Assembly: GCA_001787755.1 (NCBI GenBank)
Contig: MFYJ01000012.1
Span: 62,001-126,000 of the forward strand
Length of the DNA: 64,000 nt
Source of the DNA: Candidatus Peribacteria bacterium RIFOXYB1_FULL_54_35
Lineage (GTDB): Bacteria > Patescibacteriota > Gracilibacteria > Peribacterales > Peribacteraceae
Reading direction: 5' to 3'
Part shown: in pieces, positions 44,194-53,419 of the stretch
How positions within the stretch are numbered: position 1 is the first letter of the stretch
Layout: each line of letters opens with the position of its first letter
Notes under the pieces: generated by a model
The model's database searches: none
What the model saw: only the letters and a program-made list of their open reading frames with translations
What the model was told of the DNA's origin: nothing
Position numbers and translations under genes: made by a program

Positions 44194-44583
44194 TCACTCC
44201 AGTTTCACTATCGAGTGTGAATTTTCACGAGCAAGTGCATACAGTGGGTTTCCGGTTGCAGATAAAAAATTGTTTCCAGCATTCTCCTTCTCCGGAAAAG
44301 GCTCATTCTCTTGTGCTCTTGCGGATGCACCTTCGATAGGTTCCAGCATTTTGCTGTTGGGCACATACTCCGTATCCTTCTCACATGTTATACATCCATC
44401 GCAACAATCATGATTTCTGTGGTGCATTGATTGATAGCCGGCATCGTATTCAGTTCCGTGGTGATGTTCAATGGAGGGGGAAGCAGCGGTTGCCTTTGTT
44501 ACTAGGAATTCTCCGGCGCCACAGTGGGGGAGGCCGAAGCCGAAGAGGATTGCTGATGCTATGACGATGCGGAGTCGTTGCAT
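44194..44583 (-). CDS. Secreted His/Cys-rich protein
   Basis: A 129-residue protein with a signal peptide and a cluster EHHHGTEYDAG, MHHRNHDCCDGCITC, likely metal binding. The rest is acidic and without known domain. TACACT lies 7 bases before the ATG at 44583 (leaderless type). It is divergent from csoR2 and so probably under its control. Confidence 0.6.
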   Translation of the reverse strand: MQRLRIVIASAILFGFGLPHCGAGEFLVTKATAASPSIEHHHGTEYDAGYQSMHHRNHDCCDGCITCEKDTEYVPNSKMLEPIEGASARAQENEPFPEKENAGNNFLSATGNPLYALARENSHSIVKLE

Positions 44584-44651
44584 TGGTGACAGTGTATCAG
44601 AGGGGGGTAGAGGAGTATCAAGCTGCACAGTGTGTTGAGAACCTCGACGCT

Positions 44652-44672
44652 GAGTTCACGCTATGTGAACTC
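44652..44672. promoter_or_regulatory. Palindrome in the divergent csoR2 region
   Basis: GAGTTCAC, loop GCTAT, GTGAACTC: a perfect 8-bp inverted repeat in the 255-bp gap between 44583 and 44839. The gap also holds G-rich AGAGGGGGGTAGAGG near 44598 and its inverted relative near 44837. Either could be a CsoR operator. Confidence 0.35.
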
Positions 44673-44720
44673 TGGCTCCTGATCTCTTGTGAAATCCTCA
44701 GGAATGCAGGTCTATGTGTA

Positions 44721-44744
44721 CGAGCAGCCACTGTGCTCGTTTTT
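44721..44744 (+). terminator. Terminator-like hairpin upstream of csoR2
   Basis: CGAGCA (44721-44726), 7-base loop, TGCTCG (44734-44739), then TTTTT. On the plus strand it lies before csoR2, so it would stop any transcript started further upstream, or work as an attenuator. Confidence 0.45.
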
Positions 44745-44838
44745 AGTATCTTCTCAGTGTTTGTTTTTTCCCTTAGAATACTTCTTGCCAACCCTGCGAA
44801 GAACCTGTACCATAGGTCATGGTTATCCACCCCCTCTA

Positions 44839-45114
44839 ATGATCGACCCCTACAAAAGCAAGGCTGTCACCAACCTCAGGAAGGTCAGCGGGCAGATCGA
44901 GCGTGTCCTCAAAATGATCGAGCAGGGCAAATACTGCATGGATATAGCCCAGCAGGTGAATGCTGCACTGGGGTTGCTTAAGAAGACGAACCACTATGTG
45001 CTGGAGAGCCATCTTGTTACCTGCAGCGAGAAGAAACTGAGGAGGGGGGACAGAAAGTCCAAAGAACTTTTTGCAGAGGAAATCATGCGTGCCTGTAACG
45101 TTACAAGCCGTTAG
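44839..45114 (+). CDS. csoR: CsoR-family copper-sensing repressor 2
   Basis: A 91-residue repressor with LRKVSGQIERVLKMIE and the Cu ligands Cys in GKYCMDI, His and Cys in ESHLVTC. It is only moderately similar to CsoR1, so the two are distinct branches. It heads the plus-strand unit that includes the Met-rich protein, a lipoprotein and the CusB-CusA pump. The start at 44839 (MIDPYKSKAV) fits the family. Confidence 0.9.
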   Translation: MIDPYKSKAVTNLRKVSGQIERVLKMIEQGKYCMDIAQQVNAALGLLKKTNHYVLESHLVTCSEKKLRRGDRKSKELFAEEIMRACNVTSR

Positions 45115-45118
45115 CACT

Positions 45119-45487
45119 ATGTATCCAGCTTCCCTTACACTTGTCGGCTTCAGTCTCGCCACCGTCTGTGTGAGCATTTGTCCCATGAACATGAGTCCCA
45201 TGTTCATGGAGGATGACGGAATGCAGATGATGGCGCAGGCCATGCATCATGGTGAGGAGAGTAAAGATATGGACTGTGAGATGTGTGAGCAGAGGGGAGA
45301 AGAGCTGGCGTTTGCGTCTGCCACGGCTGTTTCTGTCTCCTCAGGAACGTTGCAGGCGGCAGTTATCTCCTCTGACATCAGTCCACTCTCCTCCCAGTCA
45401 TTCTATCAGAGGGGAGATTTCCTTTCCAATGCGGGGCCACCGTTACCGGGCAATCTGCTCGTTGGCACGGTGGTGCTGAGAACGTAA
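45119..45487 (+). CDS. Met/His-rich exported small protein
   Basis: A 122-residue protein with a signal-like start, then CPMNMSPMFMEDDGMQMM, MHHGEES and CEMCEQRG. The Met/His/Cys cluster is of the type that binds Cu+ or Cu2+ outside the cytoplasm. No family recognised. It starts 4 bp after csoR2. Confidence 0.6.
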   Translation: MYPASLTLVGFSLATVCVSICPMNMSPMFMEDDGMQMMAQAMHHGEESKDMDCEMCEQRGEELAFASATAVSVSSGTLQAAVISSDISPLSSQSFYQRGDFLSNAGPPLPGNLLVGTVVLRT

Positions 45488-45510
45488 GTTTTTCATCGTA
45501 AGTAAGTTAC

Positions 45511-45540
45511 GAGGTGCTTTTTGCACTTCGTTCTCACTTT
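45511..45540 (+). terminator. Hairpin with T-rich tail
   Basis: GAGGTGC, loop TTTTT, GCACTTC, followed after a few bases by a long T-rich stretch. It may be a partial terminator between csoR2 and the pump genes. Confidence 0.4.
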
Positions 45541-45563
45541 TTTTTCTTTTTCCCATTTTTATT

Positions 45564-45791
45564 ATGAGAAAACTTGTTTCTACCGTTCTCGTTCTATCCG
45601 TTGTTGCCCTCGCGGGATGTGCGTCCGAGAAGCCCCTTTCAGAGGCCGAGCAGGCTGCCCAGTACGGCATGACTGTCCAGCGCTACCGTGAAGAGAAGGC
45701 CGCTGCCGCCCGCATGAATATGAAGTTCGAAGACCACATGAAGACAATGGTGGGGGATGGCATGCAGATGGACCACGGGAACATGCAGTAA
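45564..45791 (+). CDS. Small lipoprotein
   Basis: A 75-residue lipoprotein (lipobox LAGC near residue 18) with a charged helical body and a Met-rich tail (MNMKFEDHMKTMVGDGMQM, HGNM). It could bind copper at the envelope near the pump, like a small CusF-type chaperone, but it shows no CusF fold. The leader is T-rich and lacks a Shine-Dalgarno site. Confidence 0.65.
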   Translation: MRKLVSTVLVLSVVALAGCASEKPLSEAEQAAQYGMTVQRYREEKAAAARMNMKFEDHMKTMVGDGMQMDHGNMQ

Positions 45792-45807
45792 TTTTCTTCT
45801 TTTTATC

Positions 45808-47637
45808 ATGAAAAAAGTATTCATCATCATCGGCAGGTTATCCCACAGGACGAAGGTCATTGGTGGGGTTCTGGCTGTTCTCGCTGTCTCCGGGAGCGGC
45901 TATCTCGCATTTGCGAGTTCCGGGGGCCTTGAGACTCCTCCCATGCTTGTGGAGGCAGGCGCGGATACATTGGAAGTATCTGCAATACATACAGTGCAGC
46001 CAGTGCTCCTGAGCAATTCCTCCTCCACCATCCTCATCGGAACAGTCCTCTCGCACGAGACAGCCAACATCTATTCCCGGAGGGATGGCATTGTGGAAGA
46101 TGTTCTCGTGGACATCGGCGACAAAGTACGCAAGGACCAGGTGGTTGCTCTGCTCCTTCCGCAGGGTGTGGAAGGACAGAGCGCGGCGATGATCGGCGAA
46201 AAGAATGCTATGAAATCGCAGGCGGAAGCGGAATTTCGCAAGTCGCAGGTTGTGGCGGACGAAACACTCATCAGCGCCAGGCAGGAGATCCAGGAGATGG
46301 AGACGGAACTGCTCGTCACGCAGCGAGAGCAACAGGCACTGCTCAATGAGTTTGCTGACAAAGAAGCGGATATCCGCCAGATGACAGAGCAGGCGTTCAC
46401 GACAGTCCGCATGGCAAAGCAGGTTACCGAGCAGATCCTGACAGGGACGAACTCGCGGCCGGGAGTGGACATTCAGGAGCGCCACATGATGGATCAGCTG
46501 GGTCTGCTCAACCGTCAGGAGCGGTATGACATGGAACCTCTGTTTATCCAGCTCTCCCGGGCGGAGAAAGAATTTCTCTCCGTGAAGGATACAAAGAAGC
46601 GCGAGGCGCTCGAGGAGCTTCTTCTGCTGACTGACAGGGTACTTTCCCGCGCTGTGAGTCTCCTCAGTGCAACACCGTCCGTTCCAACTGAGCAGACGGG
46701 GTTCTATACGCAGGAGGAACTGGCAGACCTCATTACCATGGTTCTTTCCGCGCAGGAGGACATTCTGGAAATGAAAGAGAAACTCCAGGATGCGGTGATT
46801 GCATTCGACATGCTCATTGCTTCCGAGCCGGATGTGTACCGTGCGTACCGGACCGGCAAGACAGATGGCATAAAGAGCAATGAGGTGAGAATGAAGGAGT
46901 CAGAACTTCTGACCATGCGGAACAAGTACTTCGTGGAGGAGGCAGACCAGTCGATGACTGTGGAACAGTACAAGCAGATGGTTGGTGTTGCAGATGCCCA
47001 ATTGCGCCTTCAGTATGCGGAGAGCGGCCACAGGCAGATCCGGTCGCCTTTCTCCGGCACCGTTTCAAAGCGTTTTGTCACTGTCGGGCAGATTGTGATG
47101 CCTTCCATGCCTGCGTTTGAGCTGACGGATGTCCCCACGACTCTTGCCAAGAAGGCCAAGCGCGAAATCCAGTTCGGGCTCCCGGAGATTCTTCGTTCAG
47201 CCGTCTCCCTCGGTGACATGGTGGTGTTCTTCCTTCCTGAAGAGGAGGAAGAGGCATACCAGGCGGAGGTCACACGCATCAGTCCGCAGGTGGACACTGA
47301 AACGCACACTGTCACCGTGCAGGCGAAGCTGGATGACTCACTCAAGCTTCCCCATAACACAAGTGTCCGTATCCGCATCGTGGATCGTTCCACGCCGCTC
47401 TTCCGTGTACCCTCCTATGCTGTAAAAAGGGAGGGCGACATGAATTTCGTGTGGCTGATGCATCCGGAGACTCTGTTGCCTGAGAAAGTGCGTGTGACTG
47501 TCCGTTCGGAGGAGGGGGAGTTTGCGGAGGTGACGGGGAACATTTCGGAGGAATCCAAGATCATTCTCGATCCGCCGGATTTTCTTGCACTGCCTCCGGT
47601 TGCAGAACCTACAGATGATTCCCAGCAAGAACTATGA
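45808..47637 (+). CDS. RND efflux periplasmic adaptor (CusB-like)
   Basis: A 609-residue adaptor protein with one N-terminal membrane segment (about residues 15-35). It contains a biotinyl-lipoyl-like part (EDVLVDIGDKVRKDQVVALL), a long coiled-coil hairpin region (about 130-390, longer than in CusB), then RSPFSGTVSKRFVTVGQIV and beta-barrel segments. It should couple the inner-membrane pump CusA to an outer channel or to the cell wall. The gene ends in an ATGA overlap with cusA. No outer-membrane CusC is encoded nearby, consistent with a cell that may lack an outer membrane. Confidence 0.87.
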   Translation: MKKVFIIIGRLSHRTKVIGGVLAVLAVSGSGYLAFASSGGLETPPMLVEAGADTLEVSAIHTVQPVLLSNSSSTILIGTVLSHETANIYSRRDGIVEDVLVDIGDKVRKDQVVALLLPQGVEGQSAAMIGEKNAMKSQAEAEFRKSQVVADETLISARQEIQEMETELLVTQREQQALLNEFADKEADIRQMTEQAFTTVRMAKQVTEQILTGTNSRPGVDIQERHMMDQLGLLNRQERYDMEPLFIQLSRAEKEFLSVKDTKKREALEELLLLTDRVLSRAVSLLSATPSVPTEQTGFYTQEELADLITMVLSAQEDILEMKEKLQDAVIAFDMLIASEPDVYRAYRTGKTDGIKSNEVRMKESELLTMRNKYFVEEADQSMTVEQYKQMVGVADAQLRLQYAESGHRQIRSPFSGTVSKRFVTVGQIVMPSMPAFELTDVPTTLAKKAKREIQFGLPEILRSAVSLGDMVVFFLPEEEEEAYQAEVTRISPQVDTETHTVTVQAKLDDSLKLPHNTSVRIRIVDRSTPLFRVPSYAVKREGDMNFVWLMHPETLLPEKVRVTVRSEEGEFAEVTGNISEESKIILDPPDFLALPPVAEPTDDSQQEL

Positions 47638-50600
47638 TCAACGCACTTATCGCCAAGGTCCTCAGGAACAGGTACCTGACACTCCTTGTCTTCGGGGGCA
47701 TTGCCATCATCGGCATCATTGCGATGGTACGGACTCCCGTAGATGCCATCCCCGATCTCTCGGAGAATCAGGTGATTGTCATGACGGAATGGATGGGCCA
47801 GAACCCGAAGAATATCGAGGACCAGATCACGTATCCGATCGTGGTGAGCATGCAGGGTCTGGCCGGTGTGAAGAACATCCGCGCAATCTCCATGCTCGGC
47901 GTTTCAATGGTCACGGTGATCTTTGAAGATGACGTGGGCATCTACTTCGCGCGTGACCGTGTGTCCGAGCGCTTAAACCTTGTCCGATCACAGCTGCCGG
48001 CCGGTGTCATGACTGTGCTCGGACCCGATGCCACCGGCGTCGGGCACGTGTTCCTCTACACGCTCGAGAGCGACCGTCACAGCCTCACGGAACTGCGGTC
48101 TCTGCAGGATTTCGTCGTGCGGTACGCCCTACAGGGCATCCCGGGTGTCGCGGAAGTCGCCTCCGTCGGAGGCTACAAGAAAGCCTATCAGGTCACGCTT
48201 GATCCTCAGAAACTCCAGCAGTTCGGCGTGAGTATTGCACAGGTGATGGAGGAGGTACGCATGGCGAACAACAACGTATCCGGGAAAGTCGTGGATACCG
48301 GCGGCCGCGAAGTGGCCATCCAGGGTGTTGGTTTCTTCCAGAGCCCGGAGGACATAGCGAACACCGTCATTGGTATGAAGATGAACGGCATGCCGCTTAC
48401 CATCACGGATGTCGGCGAAGTGGAGGTCTCCGGACTCTTTCGCCGTGCGATTCTTGCCGATCACGAGGAGGAGAAGGTGGGGGGTGTCGTCGTCATGCGG
48501 TACGGAGGGAATCCTCTCGAAGTCATTGGGCAGGTGAAGCAGAAGATAGAAGAACTGCAGTCCAGCCTTCCCGAAGGGGTGACCATCCGGCCTTTCTATG
48601 ACCGGACAGGACTCATACGGGGGGCGATAGCGACTGTCAGTGAAGCGCTCTTGGAGGAGATTATCATCACTGCCATCGTCCTCGGGCTCTTCCTGTGGCA
48701 TGTCCGCAGCACGCTCATCATCACCATCGGTCTCACCGTCGGTGTTCTCATCACCTTCATCTTCATGGCGCTCGCCGGCGTTCCCAGCAACATCATGAGC
48801 CTCGGCGGCATCATCATCGCCATCGGGGCGATGGTGGACGCCGATATCGTCATTTGCGAGAACGCCTTCGCCAGGCTCATGCGGCGTCCGCCGCGCTCGG
48901 AGAGCGAACGGATGACCACGGTCATCGAAGCGACCCTCGAAGTCGCCAAGCCCATTATCCCGGCCATGATCATCATTATTCTGTCCTTCGCGCCGATCTT
49001 CGCGCTCACGGGCATAGAAGGGAAACTCTTCTCCCCGCTGGCGTTCACGAATGTCTTCGGCATGGCGGGTGCGCTCCTTGCCGCCGTGTTCCTCGTGCCG
49101 ATTCTCTGCATGTTCTTTCTCAAGGGGTCGCTGCGGCCGGACGAACAGATCCCCCTCGTCCGTTTCCTCCAGCGGTACTACCGGCCGCTTCTCACCTGGT
49201 CGCTCGACCATCGCCGGACTGTCCTCACCGTCGCAGGAACGCTCGGACTCATCGGGATCCTCGCTGCTCTGCGCATCGGGTCGGAATTCATGCCTCCGCT
49301 GGATGAAGGTTCGGTCTGGTACATGCCCATTGCAGTGCCCGATGTCTCTGAAGAGAGGGCACAGGAGCTTCTGCTTGCTACCAACAGGATCATCGCGCAA
49401 TTTCCTGAGGTGGCGCAGGTCACAGGGAAGGCAGGGCGCTCCGATACCGCCACCGATCCCTCTCCGCTCGCGATGTTCGAGACGTTCATCACGCTCAAAC
49501 CCCGGAGCGAGTGGCGGAAAGGAATGACGAAGGAGAAACTCGTCGCGGAAATGAACAGAGCGATCAAGTTTGACAATCTCTGGAATAGTTTCACGCAGCC
49601 CATCATCGGGCGCATCGACATGCTTTCCACCGGCATACGGACCGCACTCGGCGTGAAGATTTTCGGAGACGATCCCGTGAAACTGGAAGAACTGGCCATA
49701 GAAGTCGAAGCCCTGCTCAACGGAGTTCCGGGTGCCGCGGATACCGTGGCGATCCGCTCGACGGGGCTCAGGTATCTCGATATCGACCTCGATGACGCCC
49801 TGCTTGCCCAGCACGGCGTTTCCAAAGGTGAAGCACTGGAGACGATCGCTGCCGGAGTGGGGGGTGAGGTCGTCACCCGGACGATCGAGGGGCGCGAGAA
49901 GTACGACGTCCAGATCCGGCTCAAGCAGGCCTACCGGCAGGACATCGAAGATATCAAATCACTGCCCATTCAGGGCATGAACGGCACACAGGTGCTCCTT
50001 GGCAGCATCGCCCGCATCGCGCTCATCAACGGGCCTGCGATGATCAACAGCGAGAACGGCGTGCTGCAAGCGATCGTGCAGTCGAATGTCCGCGGGAGAG
50101 ACATCGGGTCCTTCGTGAAGGAGGCGGATCAGGTGTTGCAGAAGGAGCTTAAGCTCCCTGTGGGGTACCGGTACTCCTGGTCGGGGCAGTACGAGAACCA
50201 GCAGCGGGCGAAGCAGCGTCTGCTCATCGTGATCCCGCTTGCGATTCTCCTCATGTTTGTCCTGCTGTATCTCACCTACAAGGATTTCCTGCTCTCCGGC
50301 ATGGTCATGCTCACCATTCCTCTCGGGCTTGTGGGCGGTGTACTTACACTCTTCCTCGCCCGCTACAACTTTTCCGTAGCGGTCTGGGTCGGCTTCATCT
50401 CGCTCTTCGGCAATGCCGTCGAGACAGGTGCAGTTATCATTGCCTACCTGGAGAACGCGTTCCGGGAACAGTTCGGGCTTCCGCTCATCGAAGGGGAGTA
50501 CGCAGAACATGTTGAACAGCGGCCTATCACGCGGGAAGGCATCCGTGAGGCGGTGCTCGGCGGTGCCACAAGGCGGCTCCGGCCGATCCTCATGACAGCC

Positions 50601-50804
50601 ATGGCTTCCGTCTTCGGTCTGGTGCCTCTGCTCGTTTCTACGGGGCCCGGTGCCGATGTGCAGCGTCCTCTGGCACTCGTGGTTGCCGTCGGTCTCACGA
50701 CATCCGTGTTCCTGGCGCTTGTGGTGCTCCCTGTGCTCTTTGCCATGCTGAGAGAGAGGCAGATTCCTGCTGCCTCTGCACGGTTCTCACGCGTGTCCTC
50801 TTGA
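47634..50804 (+). CDS. cusA: Heavy-metal efflux RND pump CusA
   Basis: A 1,056-residue inner-membrane RND transporter of the heavy-metal class. It has the class start TPVDAIPDLSENQVIVMTEW, the sequence GSEFMPPLDEGS and RIDMLSTGIRTALGVK, whose Met is one of the ligand positions known from CusA. It has twelve helices in two halves, with proton-relay residues expected in helix 4 (GAMVDADIVICEN). It should export Cu+ or Ag+ from the inner membrane or outer space using the proton gradient. It overlaps the adaptor by 4 bp. Its last 18 bp overlap the minus-strand gene that follows. Confidence 0.96.
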   Translation: MINALIAKVLRNRYLTLLVFGGIAIIGIIAMVRTPVDAIPDLSENQVIVMTEWMGQNPKNIEDQITYPIVVSMQGLAGVKNIRAISMLGVSMVTVIFEDDVGIYFARDRVSERLNLVRSQLPAGVMTVLGPDATGVGHVFLYTLESDRHSLTELRSLQDFVVRYALQGIPGVAEVASVGGYKKAYQVTLDPQKLQQFGVSIAQVMEEVRMANNNVSGKVVDTGGREVAIQGVGFFQSPEDIANTVIGMKMNGMPLTITDVGEVEVSGLFRRAILADHEEEKVGGVVVMRYGGNPLEVIGQVKQKIEELQSSLPEGVTIRPFYDRTGLIRGAIATVSEALLEEIIITAIVLGLFLWHVRSTLIITIGLTVGVLITFIFMALAGVPSNIMSLGGIIIAIGAMVDADIVICENAFARLMRRPPRSESERMTTVIEATLEVAKPIIPAMIIIILSFAPIFALTGIEGKLFSPLAFTNVFGMAGALLAAVFLVPILCMFFLKGSLRPDEQIPLVRFLQRYYRPLLTWSLDHRRTVLTVAGTLGLIGILAALRIGSEFMPPLDEGSVWYMPIAVPDVSEERAQELLLATNRIIAQFPEVAQVTGKAGRSDTATDPSPLAMFETFITLKPRSEWRKGMTKEKLVAEMNRAIKFDNLWNSFTQPIIGRIDMLSTGIRTALGVKIFGDDPVKLEELAIEVEALLNGVPGAADTVAIRSTGLRYLDIDLDDALLAQHGVSKGEALETIAAGVGGEVVTRTIEGREKYDVQIRLKQAYRQDIEDIKSLPIQGMNGTQVLLGSIARIALINGPAMINSENGVLQAIVQSNVRGRDIGSFVKEADQVLQKELKLPVGYRYSWSGQYENQQRAKQRLLIVIPLAILLMFVLLYLTYKDFLLSGMVMLTIPLGLVGGVLTLFLARYNFSVAVWVGFISLFGNAVETGAVIIAYLENAFREQFGLPLIEGEYAEHVEQRPITREGIREAVLGGATRRLRPILMTAMASVFGLVPLLVSTGPGADVQRPLALVVAVGLTTSVFLALVVLPVLFAMLRERQIPAASARFSRVSS

Positions 50805-51290
50805 GTAGGGCGAGCGTGGAGAGCTGCGCGGCAATATCTGAGGGAAGCAGATTGCAGCGCGGCTCTTGGGCATGGTTCCTGTCGTTTCCCCGGGCGGAGG
50901 TTGTTCCAGATCAACAGGGGATGTCTTGTGTTCCTTCGGAGTCCACAGGAGCGAGATTTTCAGGTCTCCCACTCCGTCTCTCACCCAGTACGAGATGGTG
51001 ATGATGGTGACTGTTGCGTTTTCTTTCGCGTGGTCACTGATGACTCCGGTGATTTCCAGGTGATCATCGTTTGCAGCCTGCATCTGGAGTGGTGTTGCGA
51101 GAGCAGTGCCAGGAATACTGTCAATGATACCCACGATCCGGCGGCCAACTTCTCTTGGGTTGATTGATAAATTTCTCACAGTGATACGATCATATTGTTT
51201 GGCACTTCCGGATTCCGTTTCTCCCTGGGCGAATGCAGCTTTCACCTTCGCTTCGAGTGCTGCTGCAACTGATTCTCTCAGCTGTGTCAT
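50787..51290 (-). CDS. Uncharacterised protein
   Basis: A 167-residue protein that looks soluble with helices at the start (LRESVAAALEAKVKAAFAQG) and beta strands in the middle (ATVTIITISYWV). The C-terminal tail is Pro-rich and overlaps the end of cusA. No family recognised. Confidence 0.5.
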   Translation of the reverse strand: MTQLRESVAAALEAKVKAAFAQGETESGSAKQYDRITVRNLSINPREVGRRIVGIIDSIPGTALATPLQMQAANDDHLEITGVISDHAKENATVTIITISYWVRDGVGDLKISLLWTPKEHKTSPVDLEQPPPGETTGTMPKSRAAICFPQILPRSSPRSPYSRGHA

Positions 51291-51371
51291 AAATAGACTC
51301 TAGAGCGGTCTCTGCCGGGAAGCTATCCGCAGTGGTATCGGAAGAGGTTCCTATCGTTGAAAAAGGCTTCT

Positions 51372-51749
51372 TTAAGCCAAAAATCCGAAGTATCCGAGCA
51401 CGAGGCCGAGGACGAATATCGCAGCTCCGGCGAGCTGCATGCGCGTGAGCCAGAACCGGGCGCGGTTGAGCACGAGGTTCGGTGCAACGATAATGACGAC
51501 TCCTTTGGCAAGCGCGATCCATCCGATGACGGTGATGAGAACCGTCCAATTATTTACCCATATGTTGTGGAAGGAGACAATGAGGTAGCCGAGGAGCAGC
51601 GAACACGTGCCCATCAGGTACATGATGGGAGCGCTCCTCATCATCTCGTCGTAGAGAGCGCGGAATCGTTCTTTGTCTGCGAGCATGCCGATTCCTGTCA
51701 CCAGGCAGATGAGCGCGAGCAGCTGTGCGAAGAAGACAGAGACTTCCAT
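51372..51749 (-). CDS. Uncharacterised four-helix membrane protein
   Basis: A 125-residue protein with four hydrophobic helices and few charges. It shows FRALYDEMMRSAPIMYLMG and a central IALAKGVVIIVAPN. It is of the kind found as small integral membrane proteins of unknown function. The leader before the ATG is pyrimidine-rich (TACCCTCCCCCACTCC). Confidence 0.65.
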   Translation of the reverse strand: MEVSVFFAQLLALICLVTGIGMLADKERFRALYDEMMRSAPIMYLMGTCSLLLGYLIVSFHNIWVNNWTVLITVIGWIALAKGVVIIVAPNLVLNRARFWLTRMQLAGAAIFVLGLVLGYFGFLA

Positions 51750-51906
51750 GGGTGGAGTGGGGGAGGGTAAAATTCATCATACGCTTTCTGGCGGGGAATA
51801 GAGTTTCTTTTTTTTGAATGTATGCAATCTCTCTCTTTATATGCAAGTGGTGTTGTGGGTGCCCATCGCAATCTATCTGCTAAACTGCACTCCTGATTTT
51901 TCTCCA

Positions 51907-53406
51907 ATGTATATGTTCACTTTGTTTCACCTGAGGACCGGCAGTGTGGTGTTCCTTGTGGTTGCGGGGTTCTTTCTCTTCACGGCGAGTGCGCATGCGG
52001 CCGACCGGTACTGGGGGGGGACAGGTGACCGCTGGGAGGATACGACTAACTGGTCCGCCCTCCCGAAAGGGGCGACTGGTGCAAGTGTTCCTGGGGCATC
52101 GGATACCGCGATCTTCAGTACAAGCGGCACCACGGTGCAAATTCGCAGTGCAGTGTCTGTCGGAGGTCTCCGATTCAGCACAGCGTGGGCAGGTTCCCTT
52201 CTGCTTGGAACGGGGAGTTTGTACGCGGGTTCGACGGGCATCAGCATCGGAGGAGGTACGTTCGTTGCGGGGACGGCTGCCGTTTCCACGTCCGGGAACT
52301 TCACGCAGACGGGCGGGACCGTGCGGGGATTGCAGGGGACATTCACTCTCTCGGGGAGCATCTCCATTACCGGTGCTTCTACTGTGTTCAGTTCCACGGG
52401 GACTGTCGTCTTTGATGGTGGCACGCAGACTTCCACGATTGGTTCCACCGCTTCAGGAGCCTTCAAGAATGTCACTATCGCCTCGACTACCAGTACCACC
52501 ATCGGTTCCAATCAGGCCGTGAGAGGCATTCTTCAGGTGAATACAGGTTCCACCTTCGCGATCGGGATCTACACGCTCTCTGCGACAGGCGCTTCCATCG
52601 TGAACTATGGGACCATCAACGAGGGAACGGGGAAGATATCGCACACTGCGACGAACATGATCATCAGCGATGGCACGTATGTTTCCCAGCAGGCCGGCTT
52701 CCCCGTTGGGGCAACTGTGTACTTCAGCCTCACGGAACAGGATGAAAACATCAATGGTACGGCGCAAGACACCGTATCCATTACGGTGGAACTTGGCAAC
52801 GGCGACTCTGAGGCAGTCACGCTGCAGGAAACGAATGACACATCCGCCATCTTTGTGGGTTCCATTGCAACGTCACAAATCTCTCCGACTGCCAGCAATG
52901 GCACGCTGGAAGCGGATACCAGCGAGATCATTACTGCCACCTTCACCGATGCACAGGATGCCCTGACCAACAGTGACACGGCTGACCTGACAGTGGGATC
53001 TTCTCCGGCCACAGGGACGGGGAGCCATGGTGCCGGAGGAAAGGCTGCACGTCTCGCGCTTATGCGCGCGCGCCAGGCTGCAGCACTGAAGTCCTCTGCA
53101 CCGGAGAGTGATGAGCCGGTGGTAAAGGTGGATTACGGTGTCACGAAGGTGCAGCCACGTTCAGTGCAGCGTAAAACCTCCACGCCGTCGGAGCGGGAGG
53201 TGCGCCTGCAGAACCGCCTGCAGCAGTATGGGGTTCCGCAGTCTACCAGCTCTCTCAAGCCTGCTGCCGTGCGTGAGCAGGTCACGGAGAACTTTAAGGT
53301 TCGTACCTGCGGGCGTGTCATGCGCTGGTTCCAGGGGAACGGGAAAATGCTCGGGCGCGTTAACACCCGTCTGGAGGGGCGCTTTGGATTCACCTGTCGT
53401 GAGTAA
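51907..53406 (+). CDS. Secreted beta-repeat surface protein
   Basis: A 499-residue exported protein with a signal peptide (residues 10-32, ending TASAHAA) and then RYWGGTGDRWEDTTNWS, a start common in beta-helix or adhesin-type surface proteins. The main body is Gly/Ser/Thr-rich (for example GGTFVAGTAAVSTSGNF, TLSGSISITGAS), followed by an Ig-like segment (VPVGATVYFSLTEQDENING type). The C-terminal 100 residues are basic with two Cys, perhaps for wall attachment. No sortase signal is seen. Start 51907 or 51913. Confidence 0.7.
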   Translation: MYMFTLFHLRTGSVVFLVVAGFFLFTASAHAADRYWGGTGDRWEDTTNWSALPKGATGASVPGASDTAIFSTSGTTVQIRSAVSVGGLRFSTAWAGSLLLGTGSLYAGSTGISIGGGTFVAGTAAVSTSGNFTQTGGTVRGLQGTFTLSGSISITGASTVFSSTGTVVFDGGTQTSTIGSTASGAFKNVTIASTTSTTIGSNQAVRGILQVNTGSTFAIGIYTLSATGASIVNYGTINEGTGKISHTATNMIISDGTYVSQQAGFPVGATVYFSLTEQDENINGTAQDTVSITVELGNGDSEAVTLQETNDTSAIFVGSIATSQISPTASNGTLEADTSEIITATFTDAQDALTNSDTADLTVGSSPATGTGSHGAGGKAARLALMRARQAAALKSSAPESDEPVVKVDYGVTKVQPRSVQRKTSTPSEREVRLQNRLQQYGVPQSTSSLKPAAVREQVTENFKVRTCGRVMRWFQGNGKMLGRVNTRLEGRFGFTCRE

Positions 53407-53419
53407 TTTTTCTGTGTGA

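Noticed and set aside
48129-49814. Long open frame opposite cusA (561 codons)
   Set aside because: It is antisense to a clear RND pump and its highly charged, His/Arg/Asp-rich product is a shadow of GC-rich codons.
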